Source: Fibrella aestuarina BUZ 2
GTDB taxonomy: Bacteria; Bacteroidota; Bacteroidia; Cytophagales; Spirosomataceae
DNA: 64,000 nucleotides
Assembly (NCBI RefSeq): GCF_000331105.1
Contig: NC_020054.1
Span: 1 to 64,000 of the forward strand
Direction: 5' to 3'
The notes below the pieces were generated by a model that was given only the letters and a program-made list of their open reading frames with translations, did not search any database and had not been told where the DNA came from. A program made the translations under genes and the position numbers. Positions 32,700 to 41,731 of this stretch are shown piece by piece. Each line of letters starts with the position of its first letter. Position 1 is the first letter of the stretch.

Positions 32700-33823
32700 A
32701 ACAGGTTCATCTCGAGTTCGACGGCAAACGTATCGGGTTCATCGCGAATCACCAATTCATGCCGACCGGGGTAGAGCAGTTGCAGACGAGCCTGCGTGTT
32801 GCTCAGCCCGATGCCGCTCCCCACGGCTGTCGGGTCGGCTACGCGTACTTTCTGATTGGCTACGTGCAGGTGCAACCGCCCGCCCGTCGCCAGTTCGATG
32901 CGGACGTCGATCCGCGACGGCTCCTGCGGGCTGACGCCGTATTTGAAGGCATTTTCGATGAATGATATCAGCAACAGCGGCGCAATCTGATACCCGTTTA
33001 CGGCCGTGGGTGCCTGGTAGGAAACCTGCACCGTATCGACCATCCGGAGTCGTTGCAGTGCGATGTAATGGCCAATATAGGCCAGTTCGTGGCTCAGTGC
33101 CACGCGATCCTGCCGCCCTTCGGTAATGACATAGCGCAGAAACGACGAGAGCTGCACTACGGCGTCGGCTGTGGATGGCGACTGTTCAATGGCCAGCGAG
33201 TAAATGCTGTTGAGCGTATTGAACAGAAAGTGCGGGTTGATCTGGGCCTTCAGGTAGCGTAGCTCAGTCTGGATGCGTTCGCGCTCAGTTTCACGCCAGC
33301 GATTGTTGATCCGGATAGCCAGTGACAGCAGCAGGCCCGCCAGAAAAAGGAAAAACGTATGATTGATTTCAGACGGCAGGCCCGGTGGCTGCGCCCTCGC
33401 CTTGGGCCACGGGGCGGCAGTACCGGGCGGCGGTGCGGCCCCGTCGGCGGAGACAGGGGGCGGGCCACCCCGATGCCCATCGGGTGGAGGCATTGGCCTC
33501 ACTGCGCCATCGAACCGCGGGGGCGATCCTGCCTGCTGATTGACAATTGATAAGGTGGTTTGAACGAGCAGAAACGACCCCACCACGCTTACCGCGTACA
33601 ACCCATAATGGCGCCCGAAAAAAAGCCGAGGAATCAGGTAATAATAGTTGACGTAGAAAAAGGTAATCGTCAGCCCATACGACAGCAGGTTGCGTCGCTC
33701 GTGAGGGTTGGTGGGCAGTTCGGCCAGCTTGGCAAACCCATTCTCGGCAAATAGATAGGGCAGCGACAGAAAGAGCAAGCAACCCAGCAGGTGAATCAGA
33801 ATCAGGGCAATACGGCGGCTCAT
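32696..33823 (-). CDS. LytS/YpdA-type sensor histidine kinase
   Basis: A 375-residue membrane kinase pairing with the LytTR regulator. N-terminal membrane segments lie near 6-26, 47-66 and 73-93, and a fourth at about 155-171. Between the third and fourth is a long Pro/Gly-rich stretch (about 100-150) that should lie outside the membrane. The His_kinase motif is LKAQINPHFLFNTLNSI, with His198 as phosphorylation site, and an HATPase domain with ENAFKYG and GSGIGLSNTQARLQLLYPG follows. The gene overlaps the regulator by 4 bp and is divergent from an SDR-family gene. The sensed signal is unknown. Confidence 0.95.
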   Translation of the reverse strand: MSRRIALILIHLLGCLLFLSLPYLFAENGFAKLAELPTNPHERRNLLSYGLTITFFYVNYYYLIPRLFFGRHYGLYAVSVVGSFLLVQTTLSIVNQQAGSPPRFDGAVRPMPPPDGHRGGPPPVSADGAAPPPGTAAPWPKARAQPPGLPSEINHTFFLFLAGLLLSLAIRINNRWRETERERIQTELRYLKAQINPHFLFNTLNSIYSLAIEQSPSTADAVVQLSSFLRYVITEGRQDRVALSHELAYIGHYIALQRLRMVDTVQVSYQAPTAVNGYQIAPLLLISFIENAFKYGVSPQEPSRIDVRIELATGGRLHLHVANQKVRVADPTAVGSGIGLSNTQARLQLLYPGRHELVIRDEPDTFAVELEMNLL

Positions 33824-33981
33824 ACAAGGCAGTAAAGGCGAAAAGTTACGCTACAGAGCAGCGCCGAGACACACAATCGAGGCAAAGCAGCCGAAATTGC
33901 CGGTAAATGGGGATTGGGACTTAAAGGAGGCCGGTTTTCGTAGTGTAGTTCCTTATTTCATCCGATTTTTGCCACTGATTC

Positions 33982-34815
33982 ATGATGAACACGTCAAAAC
34001 GTACCTGCAGCCTTATTGGACTTGGCTGGTTGGGGCTGCCCCTCGCCGAACGGTTGCTGACGCTCGGCTACCGGGTTTCAGGCAGTACGACTACGCCCGA
34101 CAAAGTGGCCACGCTACGCCATAAAGGCATCCATGCGATTGAGTTGCGGCTCTCGCCCGCTCCCGAGGGCGACCTGCCGACGCTGCTCGATACCGACGTG
34201 CTGGTCGTCAACGTGCCACCCCGCGCCGGGCAGTTTGGTGATCAGTACCACCCTGAGCAGATGCGCTTACTGGCCGAGGCCGTTCGTGGGTCACGCATTC
34301 AGCATATCATCTATGTCAGTTCGACCTCTGTTTATCCAGAGCTTAGCCGCGATGTTTACGAGGAGGATGTACAGTCGCCGGCTCAATCAGCAGCACCAGC
34401 GCTGGCGACTGCCGAGCAATACTGGCTGGCGCTGGCTCCTGAACGCGCCGTTACGGTGGTTCGTTGTGCCGGGCTGATGGGCGGCAGCCGCATTCCGGGC
34501 AAATACGTGGCGGGGCGCACGGTTGAATCAGGTACGTTGCCGGTCAACTACCTGCATCAGGTCGACGCCGTTGGGCTGCTATCGGCCGTAATTGAACAAG
34601 GCCTGGCCGGTACCTTTAACGCTGTGGCGCCGCAACACCCCACCCGCGAGGCCGTTTATCGCCAGAGTTGCGCGGCCTTTGGCTACGCCGAACCCACGTT
34701 TGTCACCCCCGATAAGCCATTGCCGTTTAAGCGCATCAATGGCGATAGACTGACGCAGGCTACTGCCTACCGGTTTGTTTATCCAGACCCGTTGTCGTTC
34801 CCCTATCAGCCATAA
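33982..34815 (+). CDS. NAD(P)-binding SDR/epimerase-family protein (YeeZ-like)
   Basis: A 277-residue Rossmann-fold protein. The N-terminal dinucleotide motif is GLGWLGLPLAERLLTLGY (about 13-30), followed by VLVVNVPPRAG and IIYVSSTSVYPE, the strand carrying the SDR serine. This pattern is close to extended SDR proteins such as YeeZ, with proposed oxidoreductase or epimerase activity. No substrate can be named. A C-terminal substrate-binding part with TFNAVAPQHPTREAVYRQ follows. Its last 56 bp overlap the 3' end of the convergent SGNH gene. It is divergent from the histidine kinase gene. Confidence 0.87.
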   Translation: MMNTSKRTCSLIGLGWLGLPLAERLLTLGYRVSGSTTTPDKVATLRHKGIHAIELRLSPAPEGDLPTLLDTDVLVVNVPPRAGQFGDQYHPEQMRLLAEAVRGSRIQHIIYVSSTSVYPELSRDVYEEDVQSPAQSAAPALATAEQYWLALAPERAVTVVRCAGLMGGSRIPGKYVAGRTVESGTLPVNYLHQVDAVGLLSAVIEQGLAGTFNAVAPQHPTREAVYRQSCAAFGYAEPTFVTPDKPLPFKRINGDRLTQATAYRFVYPDPLSFPYQP

Positions 34816-35848
34816 GGCAGGTGGGTGTTCTTACAAGGTTGTTGACGATGCCCAACCAGTAACGGCGACCCTGTTTATTCCAGTGGCCGTCGCCAAGGTG
34901 GTACCAGTCGGGGTGCTGCCGGATGGTGTTGATCGTGCTGATCACGGTCGGTTGCAGATCGGGGTGGCGCTCGATCCGTTCGATCTGATGGTTGTACACG
35001 CCCAGCGTAGGTGCCAGTACGGTCGACTTGTTCGGAATCAGGGTAAGGTAAATTTCCTGGAAACCCAGTTTCCGATAATAGTCCGTCACATAATTCAGGT
35101 GTTTGACCACCGCGTCGATATCCTGTTCCCGGATGTGACGAAACGAACTCAACTGCTGCGTCGTATCGGTTTCGGCATCGTAAAAAGCATGTTGCTTGTT
35201 GGCCGATAAGCGGGCGCCGGCCGTCCGGTCAAACCAGTCGAGCATAAAACCAGCCTTCAATTCCTTGGCCTTCAACGCGATGTTGTTGTTGAACAGCATA
35301 AACTCCAGGCGGCTGTTGAGATCGGAGCCAAAGCGGGTGTTCAGTAGGTTACCGACCCAGGTTGTCGGTTTGGGCGCGGGCGGTTTGATGCGGCTCGAAT
35401 CGACCAGCGCGTTGGTGGCGTACAGCTGCCAGGAATGATCGCGGAACCGTTCCTGCAACACCCGTTCGATGATCTGAATAACCAGCACGTTGCGCTTGGT
35501 TGAGTCGAGTTTGATCGCCTGTCGCCCGTTGCCAATCCAGACGTGCACGTTTTTCTCCGCCGGATAAAAGGCCGTGTCGATGTCGGTGAAGCTATCGCCA
35601 ATGGTATACAGGTGTACACCCGCCTCTTTGACGGCGGGCAGGTCGGTCGAATCCAACTGGTCGGTTTCTTTGAATGTATGCTCCTTAAACCGCGCAATGT
35701 TGGTCATGTTGTACAGGTCACCAAACCGGTATTGATCGGCAATCCAGCCGCGCCGGGCCAACGCCCGCTCCCACGACGGGATGAAACCCACCAGCACAAT
35801 GAGTGAGACGATTCCGATACCAATCCAACGCAAGGCAAACGAACGCAT
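34760..35848 (-). CDS. SGNH-hydrolase-like protein, probable partner of MBOAT acyltransferase
   Basis: A 362-residue protein with an N-terminal membrane anchor (about 8-24, WIGIGIVSLIVLVGFIP). Family-like motifs are LYTIGDSFTDIDTAFYP, with the Ser nucleophile of SGNH enzymes, and LGDGHWNKQGRRYW near the end, giving the Asp-x-His pair. This matches AlgX/DltD/PatB-type acyl-transfer partners that take acetyl groups from an MBOAT protein and attach them to polysaccharide. The MBOAT gene lies 48 bp upstream on the same strand. The acceptor glycan is unknown. The 3' end overlaps the convergent SDR gene by 56 bp. Confidence 0.82.
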   Translation of the reverse strand: MRSFALRWIGIGIVSLIVLVGFIPSWERALARRGWIADQYRFGDLYNMTNIARFKEHTFKETDQLDSTDLPAVKEAGVHLYTIGDSFTDIDTAFYPAEKNVHVWIGNGRQAIKLDSTKRNVLVIQIIERVLQERFRDHSWQLYATNALVDSSRIKPPAPKPTTWVGNLLNTRFGSDLNSRLEFMLFNNNIALKAKELKAGFMLDWFDRTAGARLSANKQHAFYDAETDTTQQLSSFRHIREQDIDAVVKHLNYVTDYYRKLGFQEIYLTLIPNKSTVLAPTLGVYNHQIERIERHPDLQPTVISTINTIRQHPDWYHLGDGHWNKQGRRYWLGIVNNLVRTPTCLMADRGTTTGLDKQTGRQ

Positions 35849-35896
35849 AGAAACAAGAGGATGGTTACTGACTGATTTGCCGAAACCAACGACAAA

Positions 35897-37345
35897 TCAG
35901 AATTGAAAATAAATGAACTGATTGCTAGTAAAGACGCCGAAGAAGTAACAAACTACGGCCAACAACGGAAAGGCAACCCAGAACACCCGCGCACTCACTC
36001 TGTCTACAAGTTCAATCCAATAAGGCTCAAAGCGTAGCAGCAACACCAGCCCACCGGCAAACAGCAGTTCGGTCTGGCTCAGCGCCATTCGGATAGGCTC
36101 CTGATGGTCGGTTGCTATTTTCTTGATGATCAAACCCGCATCGGCAAAGGAATTAGCCCGGAAGAAAATCCAGGCCAGCGTAACGAAGGCAAACGTCAGA
36201 ATAGGTGCGATAAGCGACGTTGAGGCCCCCTGTAGCGCATACTCAGCCTGCTCGACCTTGGTAAGGTGCGCTTGTTTGTCGCGCCGATACCGCCGCCATC
36301 GCTGCTCGATAATGAGCATAAATCCGTGCAACAGGCCCCAGAAGACAAACTTCCAGCTTGCTCCGTGCCAGAGGCCACTCAGCCCAAAAATAGTCAGCGT
36401 GTTCAGGTACGTTCGGGCGGGCGATTTCCGGTTACCACCCAGCGGAATGTAGACGTAATCCCGAAACCAGGTCGACAGCGAGATGTGCCAGCGCCGCCAG
36501 AAGTCGGTAACCGACGTGGCCAGGTAGGGCGTTCGGAAATTCTCCATCATGCGCACGCCCATCACGCGCCCCGCCCCAATGGCAATGTCGGAGTAGCCCG
36601 AAAAGTCGCAGTAGATTTGAATGGAATAGGCTACGGCCGCGATCAACAGCGAGGTGCCGTTGGTGTTGTTTACGTGCCCGAAAGCCGGGTCAACAAGCAG
36701 GGCAAGCCGGTCAGCAATGACCACTTTCTTGAACATACCCCCGGCCATCATCAACAACCCCGACCGGACCCGCGCCCAGTTGAAGCCGGGCAAGTCGTGC
36801 AGTTGCGGCAACACGTTCTGCGGCCGTTCGATCGGCCCGGCAACTAATTGCGGATAGAACAACACATACAGCGCGTAGTGCGCCAGACTCCGTTCGGCTT
36901 TCTGGTTCCCCCGGTACACCTCAATGGTGTAGCTCATCGACTGAAACGTGTGGAATGATAAGCCAATGGGCAGCACAATTCCCGGCGCCAGCAAGGACAG
37001 CGACGGCAATGGATTCACGTACCCGATCCGTTCGAGCAGGTACGTTATGTTATCGTTGGCAAAATCGTAGTATTTGAAAAAGGCCAACAGCGCCACGTTG
37101 GCCACCAAACTGGCAATTAACCAATTTCGTCGTTTCTTCCCCTCGGATGCCTCAATCCAGAGGCCTGCCTGATAGTCAATGGCTATGACCAGAAACAGAA
37201 TCAGCAGGTAAGCCGGAATGTAGGCGGCGTAGAAATAGCAGCTCGCCAGCAACAATAGCCCCACGCGCTTTCGCCCCGACAAGCTGAAAAACAGCAGGGT
37301 CACGAGCGTGAAAAAAAGCAAAAAATGAAGCGAATTAAACAGCAT
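35897..37345 (-). CDS. MBOAT-family membrane O-acyltransferase (AlgI-like)
   Basis: A 482-residue polytopic protein with about ten membrane segments. Hallmarks are the N-terminal MLFNSLHFLLFFTLVTLLFF, LPIGLSFHTFQSMSYTIEVYRG, LVAGPIERPQNVLPQL, SDIAIGAGRVMGV and FWRRWHISLSTWFRDYVYIPLGG, with the conserved His in LSGLWHGASWKF. This is the AlgI/DltB-type protein that moves acyl groups across the membrane for extracellular polysaccharide O-acylation. The SGNH-like gene follows on the same strand and probably completes the transfer. No alginate or exopolysaccharide synthase genes are in the window. Confidence 0.95.
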   Translation of the reverse strand: MLFNSLHFLLFFTLVTLLFFSLSGRKRVGLLLLASCYFYAAYIPAYLLILFLVIAIDYQAGLWIEASEGKKRRNWLIASLVANVALLAFFKYYDFANDNITYLLERIGYVNPLPSLSLLAPGIVLPIGLSFHTFQSMSYTIEVYRGNQKAERSLAHYALYVLFYPQLVAGPIERPQNVLPQLHDLPGFNWARVRSGLLMMAGGMFKKVVIADRLALLVDPAFGHVNNTNGTSLLIAAVAYSIQIYCDFSGYSDIAIGAGRVMGVRMMENFRTPYLATSVTDFWRRWHISLSTWFRDYVYIPLGGNRKSPARTYLNTLTIFGLSGLWHGASWKFVFWGLLHGFMLIIEQRWRRYRRDKQAHLTKVEQAEYALQGASTSLIAPILTFAFVTLAWIFFRANSFADAGLIIKKIATDHQEPIRMALSQTELLFAGGLVLLLRFEPYWIELVDRVSARVFWVAFPLLAVVCYFFGVFTSNQFIYFQF

Positions 37346-37732
37346 GCAATAACGGCTAGTTGGTCTCTGCCACTTTTTTATCTGCCCTCGTCGCCTTGTC
37401 GATCAGGCTCAGGAAGGCGGGTATAGCGTTGAGTGGCTCTGACACGCGTAACGAACTGTGCTGTTCTAAAAAGCGCAACAAAGCAAGCCTTTCAGAGCGG
37501 ATTTGGCTAGCTACGGTACAGAATCACCGACAAATATAGCCGATCGAGGATACGTTCGCTAGATCGAATTATGTTAACGGACGCCGAAACGCCCAAAAAA
37601 CTACCATACCGGGCTGTAAGGAGGCTTTTTTAGCGATAAATTCTATCGTGAATATAGATTACTCACTACGCAGAGAGGCCTATTCTAAACGGTGATTCAG
37701 GCCTAAAAAGGGGATACTGGTGGGTACGTCTG
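37346..37732. other. 387-bp intergenic region without a recognised gene
   Basis: Lies between the start of the MBOAT gene and the end of the lysoplasmalogenase-like gene. On the minus strand 37531-37538 reads TATATTTG, a match to the Bacteroidota -7 box, about 185 bp before the MBOAT start, but no TTG is found at the right upstream distance. No convincing ORF, RNA gene or strong hairpin was seen. Confidence 0.6.
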
Positions 37733-38422
37733 TCAGCGCAGCATGCCAAGGACAATCAGGTACTGGGCCGCTGCATACGCACTCATGATGAGTACTGTCG
37801 CGCCGGGAATGGGCATCAGAAATTTGTCGATGGCAATGGCCGAGTCGGACAGGATGAAGAGTAAGGCGCCGATCGTTACCCAGCTGGCACCCGCCTTTGG
37901 GCCGCGCTGACTCGCCAGAAAACCCATTGTGCACAGGCAAATGGCATAAACGACCACCGGCCACCAGAGCGGCTTAAGGGCAGGGGTGCCCAAAAAAGCG
38001 GGGTAAAGCATCCCCAGAAAAGCGACCAGGTAGCCCGCAAACAGCAGAGCCTGTTGCCAACGGAGGTGGATAAGCCGGGTTGTCTGTCGGCGGATCGATT
38101 GCCAGAAGGCCGCGCTATAGCTCAATTGCATCAGCAGAAAGGCCCCTAGCCCAACGGCAAACAAATCCACTTCCCGGATCATGAGCAACACGTCGCCCAG
38201 CAGCGCGAAGACCATCCCGACCCCCATCCAGGCCGACGGCCGACGAGACGTACCCAGTTGACTATACACCATCAATGACCCCATAATGAGCGGCTTGAAG
38301 CCATAATGCAGCCAGCGGACAGCCAACTCGTCGCCCAGCATCTCGAGTACCGTAATCGATATAAACAGGGCGGTGAAGCGGTAGGTGCGCCTGTCGGTTT
38401 GTGAGGGATGGGGTTGGTGCAT
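37733..38422 (-). CDS. Lysoplasmalogenase-like (YhhN/TMEM86) membrane protein
   Basis: A 229-residue polytopic protein with about eight membrane segments. The start at 38422 is chosen because it leaves a short basic N-terminus before the first helix (FTALFISITVLEMLGDE); a further upstream start would add 34 residues. Family features are FKPLIMGSLMVYSQLG, ALLGDVLLMI and the helix LFAVGLGAFLLMQLSYSAAF, then GALLFILSDSAIAIDKF. Members of this family hydrolyse the vinyl-ether bond of lysoplasmalogens. Activity in this organism is inferred from family only. It is divergent from the sorbosone dehydrogenase gene. Confidence 0.85.
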   Translation of the reverse strand: MHQPHPSQTDRRTYRFTALFISITVLEMLGDELAVRWLHYGFKPLIMGSLMVYSQLGTSRRPSAWMGVGMVFALLGDVLLMIREVDLFAVGLGAFLLMQLSYSAAFWQSIRRQTTRLIHLRWQQALLFAGYLVAFLGMLYPAFLGTPALKPLWWPVVVYAICLCTMGFLASQRGPKAGASWVTIGALLFILSDSAIAIDKFLMPIPGATVLIMSAYAAAQYLIVLGMLR

Positions 38423-38661
38423 AACAGGAAAGCTAGGCCGTTGAGGTGCGTCTGAAGCTACGCGTAGATCGCCGGTCATTTCCCAACTGGCTTGTCTGTG
38501 ATGGGTCAGACCGTTCTTACCCAAATCAGTTGTCGGTCCAAACAGACGGCTAGCGGGTTCTGGCGAAAGGCGGGGGCATAACCAAACTACCGGCAGGCGG
38601 GTTATCTCGTTGTATAAGCGACAAACAACCTACGCATTTTGCTTCTTACACTCAACGATTT

Positions 38662-39996
38662 ATGACTTTCCATAACCGATTACCCCTGCTGCTAAGCCTT
38701 TGTCTGCTGGCGGCCTGCTCGCAGAAGAAGGAAGACAACAGCGACAAAAGCACCAACACGAGCCCGACCACCGTTGAAACGGCCATCGGTCCACTCGAAC
38801 TGCCCGCCCCTTACGCCACTAAATCAGCGAAAACTTTCAGTAAGGTGATTGGCTGGCCCGACGGTCAAACCCCTGTGGCCCCGGCTGGTTTTGCGGTGAC
38901 CGAGTATGCCCGCGATCTCATCAATCCACGCTGGATTTATATTGCTCCCAACGGCGACGTGTTTGTATCGGAAGCCAACACGGAAAAGAAAGGCGTTAAA
39001 AAAGCAGCTGCTGAAGTGATTGGCCAAGCCGATTCACAACGGTTCGACGCCAGCGCCAACCGCATCACCCTCCTGCGGGATACCAACGGCGACGGCAAAC
39101 CCGATCAGCGCTCGGTATTCCTTACGGGCCTGAACCAGCCGTTTGGTATGCTGGTGATGGGCAACCATTTCTACGTGGCCAACACCGACGCCCTGTTGCG
39201 CTTCCCGTATACACCCGGTGCCACGAAGCTGGCCGCAACCAGCAAGCCCGACACCATTCTGAAACTACCCGCCGGTGGCTACAACAACCACTGGACCCGC
39301 AACCTACTGGCTGGCCCCGACGGCAAGAAGATTTACGTATCGGTAGGGTCGGGTAGTAACGTGGGCGAGCATGGGATCGAACATGAGGTGCGCCGCGCCA
39401 ACGTGCTGGAAATTAATCCCGATGGGTCAGGCGAGCGTGTCTACGCCAGTGGGCTGCGCAACCCGGTAGGAATCGATTGGCAACCAGGCACCAACAAACT
39501 TTACGCGGCGGTTAACGAACGCGATGAACTGGGCGATGGCCTCGTGCCCGACTACCTGACGAGCGTGCAGGAAGGCGGTTTTTACGGTTGGCCGTTCAGC
39601 TATTACGGACAAATCGAAGATCCGCGCCGGGCGGGCGAAAGCCCCTCGTCGGTCAAGAAAGCGATTGTACCCGATGTGCCACTGGGAGCGCATACTGCCT
39701 CACTTGGCCTTACCTTCTACGATCAGACCAAATTTCCGGCCAAATACCACAATGGTGCCTTTGTGGCTCAGCACGGCTCCTGGAACCGGTCTAGTCTGTC
39801 GGGGTACAAAGTAGTCTTTGTCCCGTTTGCGAACGGCAAACCTGGCAAACCCGAAGATTTCCTGACGGGCTTCGTCGCCAAAAATGACGGGCAGGATGTG
39901 TATGGCCGACCGGTGGGTGCGTTCACCATGCCCGACGGCTCGCTGCTCGTTACCGACGACTCAGGCAACCGCATCTGGCGCGTAGCGGCGCAGTAA
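38662..39996 (+). CDS. PQQ-type sorbosone/glucose dehydrogenase-like lipoprotein
   Basis: A 444-residue beta-propeller protein. It has a lipoprotein leader (LLLSLCLLAACSQKK, Cys near 19) and a charged, Ser/Thr-rich spacer, then PAGFAVTEYARDLINPRWIYIAPNGDVFVSEAN, GLNQPFGMLVMGNHFYVANTD, NHWTRNLLAGPDGKKIYVSVGSGSN, LRNPVGIDWQPGTNKLYAAVNERDELG and VAQHGSWNRSS. This is the glucose/sorbosone dehydrogenase fold, usually using PQQ to oxidise aldoses. Localisation is periplasmic or outer-membrane-associated. No PQQ synthesis genes are in the window. The phosphoglycerate mutase gene follows after 14 bp, probably cotranscribed. Confidence 0.92.
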   Translation: MTFHNRLPLLLSLCLLAACSQKKEDNSDKSTNTSPTTVETAIGPLELPAPYATKSAKTFSKVIGWPDGQTPVAPAGFAVTEYARDLINPRWIYIAPNGDVFVSEANTEKKGVKKAAAEVIGQADSQRFDASANRITLLRDTNGDGKPDQRSVFLTGLNQPFGMLVMGNHFYVANTDALLRFPYTPGATKLAATSKPDTILKLPAGGYNNHWTRNLLAGPDGKKIYVSVGSGSNVGEHGIEHEVRRANVLEINPDGSGERVYASGLRNPVGIDWQPGTNKLYAAVNERDELGDGLVPDYLTSVQEGGFYGWPFSYYGQIEDPRRAGESPSSVKKAIVPDVPLGAHTASLGLTFYDQTKFPAKYHNGAFVAQHGSWNRSSLSGYKVVFVPFANGKPGKPEDFLTGFVAKNDGQDVYGRPVGAFTMPDGSLLVTDDSGNRIWRVAAQ

Positions 39997-40010
39997 ACCC
40001 ATTCGCTGCT

Positions 40011-40616
40011 ATGTCGCTTCTTGTCATCGTCCGCCACGGTCAATCGCAGTACAACGTAGAGAATCGGTTTACGGGCACCATCGACACCCCATTGACTGAT
40101 CTGGGCAGGCACGAAGCCCAGCAGGCCGGCGCTCTACTCAGAGCTGATCGCTTTCAGATCGGGTTTACGTCGGTACTCCAGCGGGCTATCGACACCATGG
40201 CGATCATTTTACAGACAATCGGCCAGACCGACCTTCCGGTGGAACGGAGCGAGGCACTGAACGAACGCATGTATGGGCAACTGCAGGGCTTGAACAAACT
40301 GGAGGTAGCCGAGCGGTTTGGGGCTGATCAGCTCTTCCGCTGGCGGCGGGGGTATGCCGATCAACCACCTGGTGGCGAGAGCCTGGCCGATACATATAAT
40401 CGCGTGGTTCCTTACTTCGAGTCGACCATCCTGCCGCATCTGCAAGCCAACCAGCCTGTGCTGGTGGTGGCGCATGGCAACAGCCTTCGCGCCTTACTGA
40501 TGCGACTGGAAGGCATTACGCCCAAAGGCATCGAGCAAATTGAACTAGCGACGGGCGTGCCCCGACAATACCATTTCGATACCCAGTCAGGTACGTTCAG
40601 TTTGTTGGAGAAGTAA
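40011..40616 (+). CDS. gpmA: 2,3-bisphosphoglycerate-dependent phosphoglycerate mutase
   Basis: Interconverts 3- and 2-phosphoglycerate in glycolysis through a phosphohistidine. The 201-residue protein shows the catalytic RHG at 8-10 (His9), Glu85 in LNERMYGQLQGL and the second His155 in VVAHGNSLRAL, with the substrate loop WRRGYADQPPGGESL. It is shorter than E. coli GpmA (250), as in the compact bacterial dPGM subgroup, but keeps the full motif set. A broader histidine-phosphatase role is possible. It starts 14 bp after the sorbosone dehydrogenase gene on the same strand. A 58-bp gap separates it from the convergent lipoprotein gene. Confidence 0.9.
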   Translation: MSLLVIVRHGQSQYNVENRFTGTIDTPLTDLGRHEAQQAGALLRADRFQIGFTSVLQRAIDTMAIILQTIGQTDLPVERSEALNERMYGQLQGLNKLEVAERFGADQLFRWRRGYADQPPGGESLADTYNRVVPYFESTILPHLQANQPVLVVAHGNSLRALLMRLEGITPKGIEQIELATGVPRQYHFDTQSGTFSLLEK

Positions 40617-40674
40617 GCTTGGTTGCATCCTGCCCAACGCCTGCGGGTACATCGCCCAACTGACGTGCCAACCG

Positions 40675-41535
40675 TTAGTAAGCTTCGTACTCGAATAGTA
40701 TGCGCGACGAGGTATTGGAGGTTTGCGCTGTGATCGGCAATCCCTGCTCGTTGTAGGTATAACTGATTGTGTACGTTCGTACGCTACCGCTGGAATACCT
40801 GACCGTAGCTTCTGTAACGTTGTTGCGGCTGTAGCGACGCACAGGCGTAACATCGGGGCCAAACAGGCCGAAAAATGGGTTGGGTTTATCGTCGAACGTA
40901 AAGTTTTCGATCTGATCTGGCCCACTGACTGCTCTTATGGCCGTTAAATTTCCGGACTCAATCGTGTACTGATCGGTTGTAGCTGCCGACCCCGCGGTGG
41001 TGGCTTCGGTCCGCACCGTGCTGACCAGGCCGTTGACCAGTGTTGATGTGGTATGCTTCAATAGCTGATACGTACCATCTGACTTCACGAAATCAGTTTG
41101 TGCAAAAAGAATCTCTACCGTTGGCCCACCCGAACCGCTGCTTTGAGGACGATAGCTAAAAGCCGTACGCTCACCCAACGTACCCTGGCCATCCACATAC
41201 GGATATTGATAGGTATAGGTTAAAAGCTGGTTACCGGCGTTGTAGGCAAATAATCCTTTCGGTGCACCCCGTCCAACATCCTGCCCAACGTAGGTAGCCT
41301 GATTTACTTTTCCGTTGTTGCCGTACGTAAACTCGGTAGTAGCTCCTGCAGCCCAATCGCCTTCGTATACAATCCGTTTGATGCGATAGCCCTTCAGCGT
41401 TTTCTCCGGTTCTTTTTCGGGTTGTGGTTTCTGTTGCGGGGGCACTTTGTCGGACAAAATCGAGTAGTCAGTCCCGCAGCCAGGCAGGAAAGCACTCCAG
41501 ATCAGTAAGGAAACTGTTCGTAGTATTGCTCGCAT
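40675..41535 (-). CDS. Hypothetical lipoprotein
   Basis: A 286-residue probable lipoprotein with leader MRAILRTVSLLIWSAFLPGC and Cys20, then a Pro/Lys/Glu-rich spacer (about 30-45). The body is beta-rich with recurring Tyr-rich strands: IKRIVYEGDWAAGATTEFTYGNNGKVNQATYV, FAYNAGNQLLTYTYQYPYVDGQGTLGERTAFSY, and a final RTYTISYTYNEQGLPITAQTS. The YNxxGxL pattern recalls RHS-like or DUF4595-type beta repeats, but I do not recognise a named family with certainty. It lies downstream of alaS on the same strand, separated by a perfect 25-bp hairpin. Confidence 0.68.
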   Translation of the reverse strand: MRAILRTVSLLIWSAFLPGCGTDYSILSDKVPPQQKPQPEKEPEKTLKGYRIKRIVYEGDWAAGATTEFTYGNNGKVNQATYVGQDVGRGAPKGLFAYNAGNQLLTYTYQYPYVDGQGTLGERTAFSYRPQSSGSGGPTVEILFAQTDFVKSDGTYQLLKHTTSTLVNGLVSTVRTEATTAGSAATTDQYTIESGNLTAIRAVSGPDQIENFTFDDKPNPFFGLFGPDVTPVRRYSRNNVTEATVRYSSGSVRTYTISYTYNEQGLPITAQTSNTSSRILFEYEAY

Positions 41536-41612
41536 GGCGGTTGCTGTTTTTGCACTAACTTACTGAACAGACAAAGGGTTGTAACAAACCAACTCTACCT
41601 ATCAGGGTCACT

Positions 41613-41673
41613 GTTTCGCGAAAAAGCCCTTTACCTGAACGTGGCTTCCAGGTAAAGGGCTTTTTCGCGAAAC
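41613..41673 (-). terminator. Perfect 25-bp hairpin terminator of alaS
   Basis: Arms at 41613-41637 and 41649-41673 are exact reverse complements around an 11-nt loop. Read on the minus strand, the core is AAAGCCCTTTACCTG, loop, CAGGTAAAGGGCTTTTT, so a T-run follows a GC-rich stem 59 bp after the alaS stop. The further outer TTTCGCGAAA pairs make the stem unusually long. Confidence 0.93.
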
Positions 41674-41731
41674 AAACCGACAAGGTAGTCTATTCGAGAC
41701 CTTATCGGTTTGGGGAAACAGGGTAAAATCC

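Noticed and set aside
37346..37732. A tRNA or small RNA gene in the 387-bp gap
   Set aside because: No cloverleaf, CCA-like end or strong hairpin with T-run could be found by eye.
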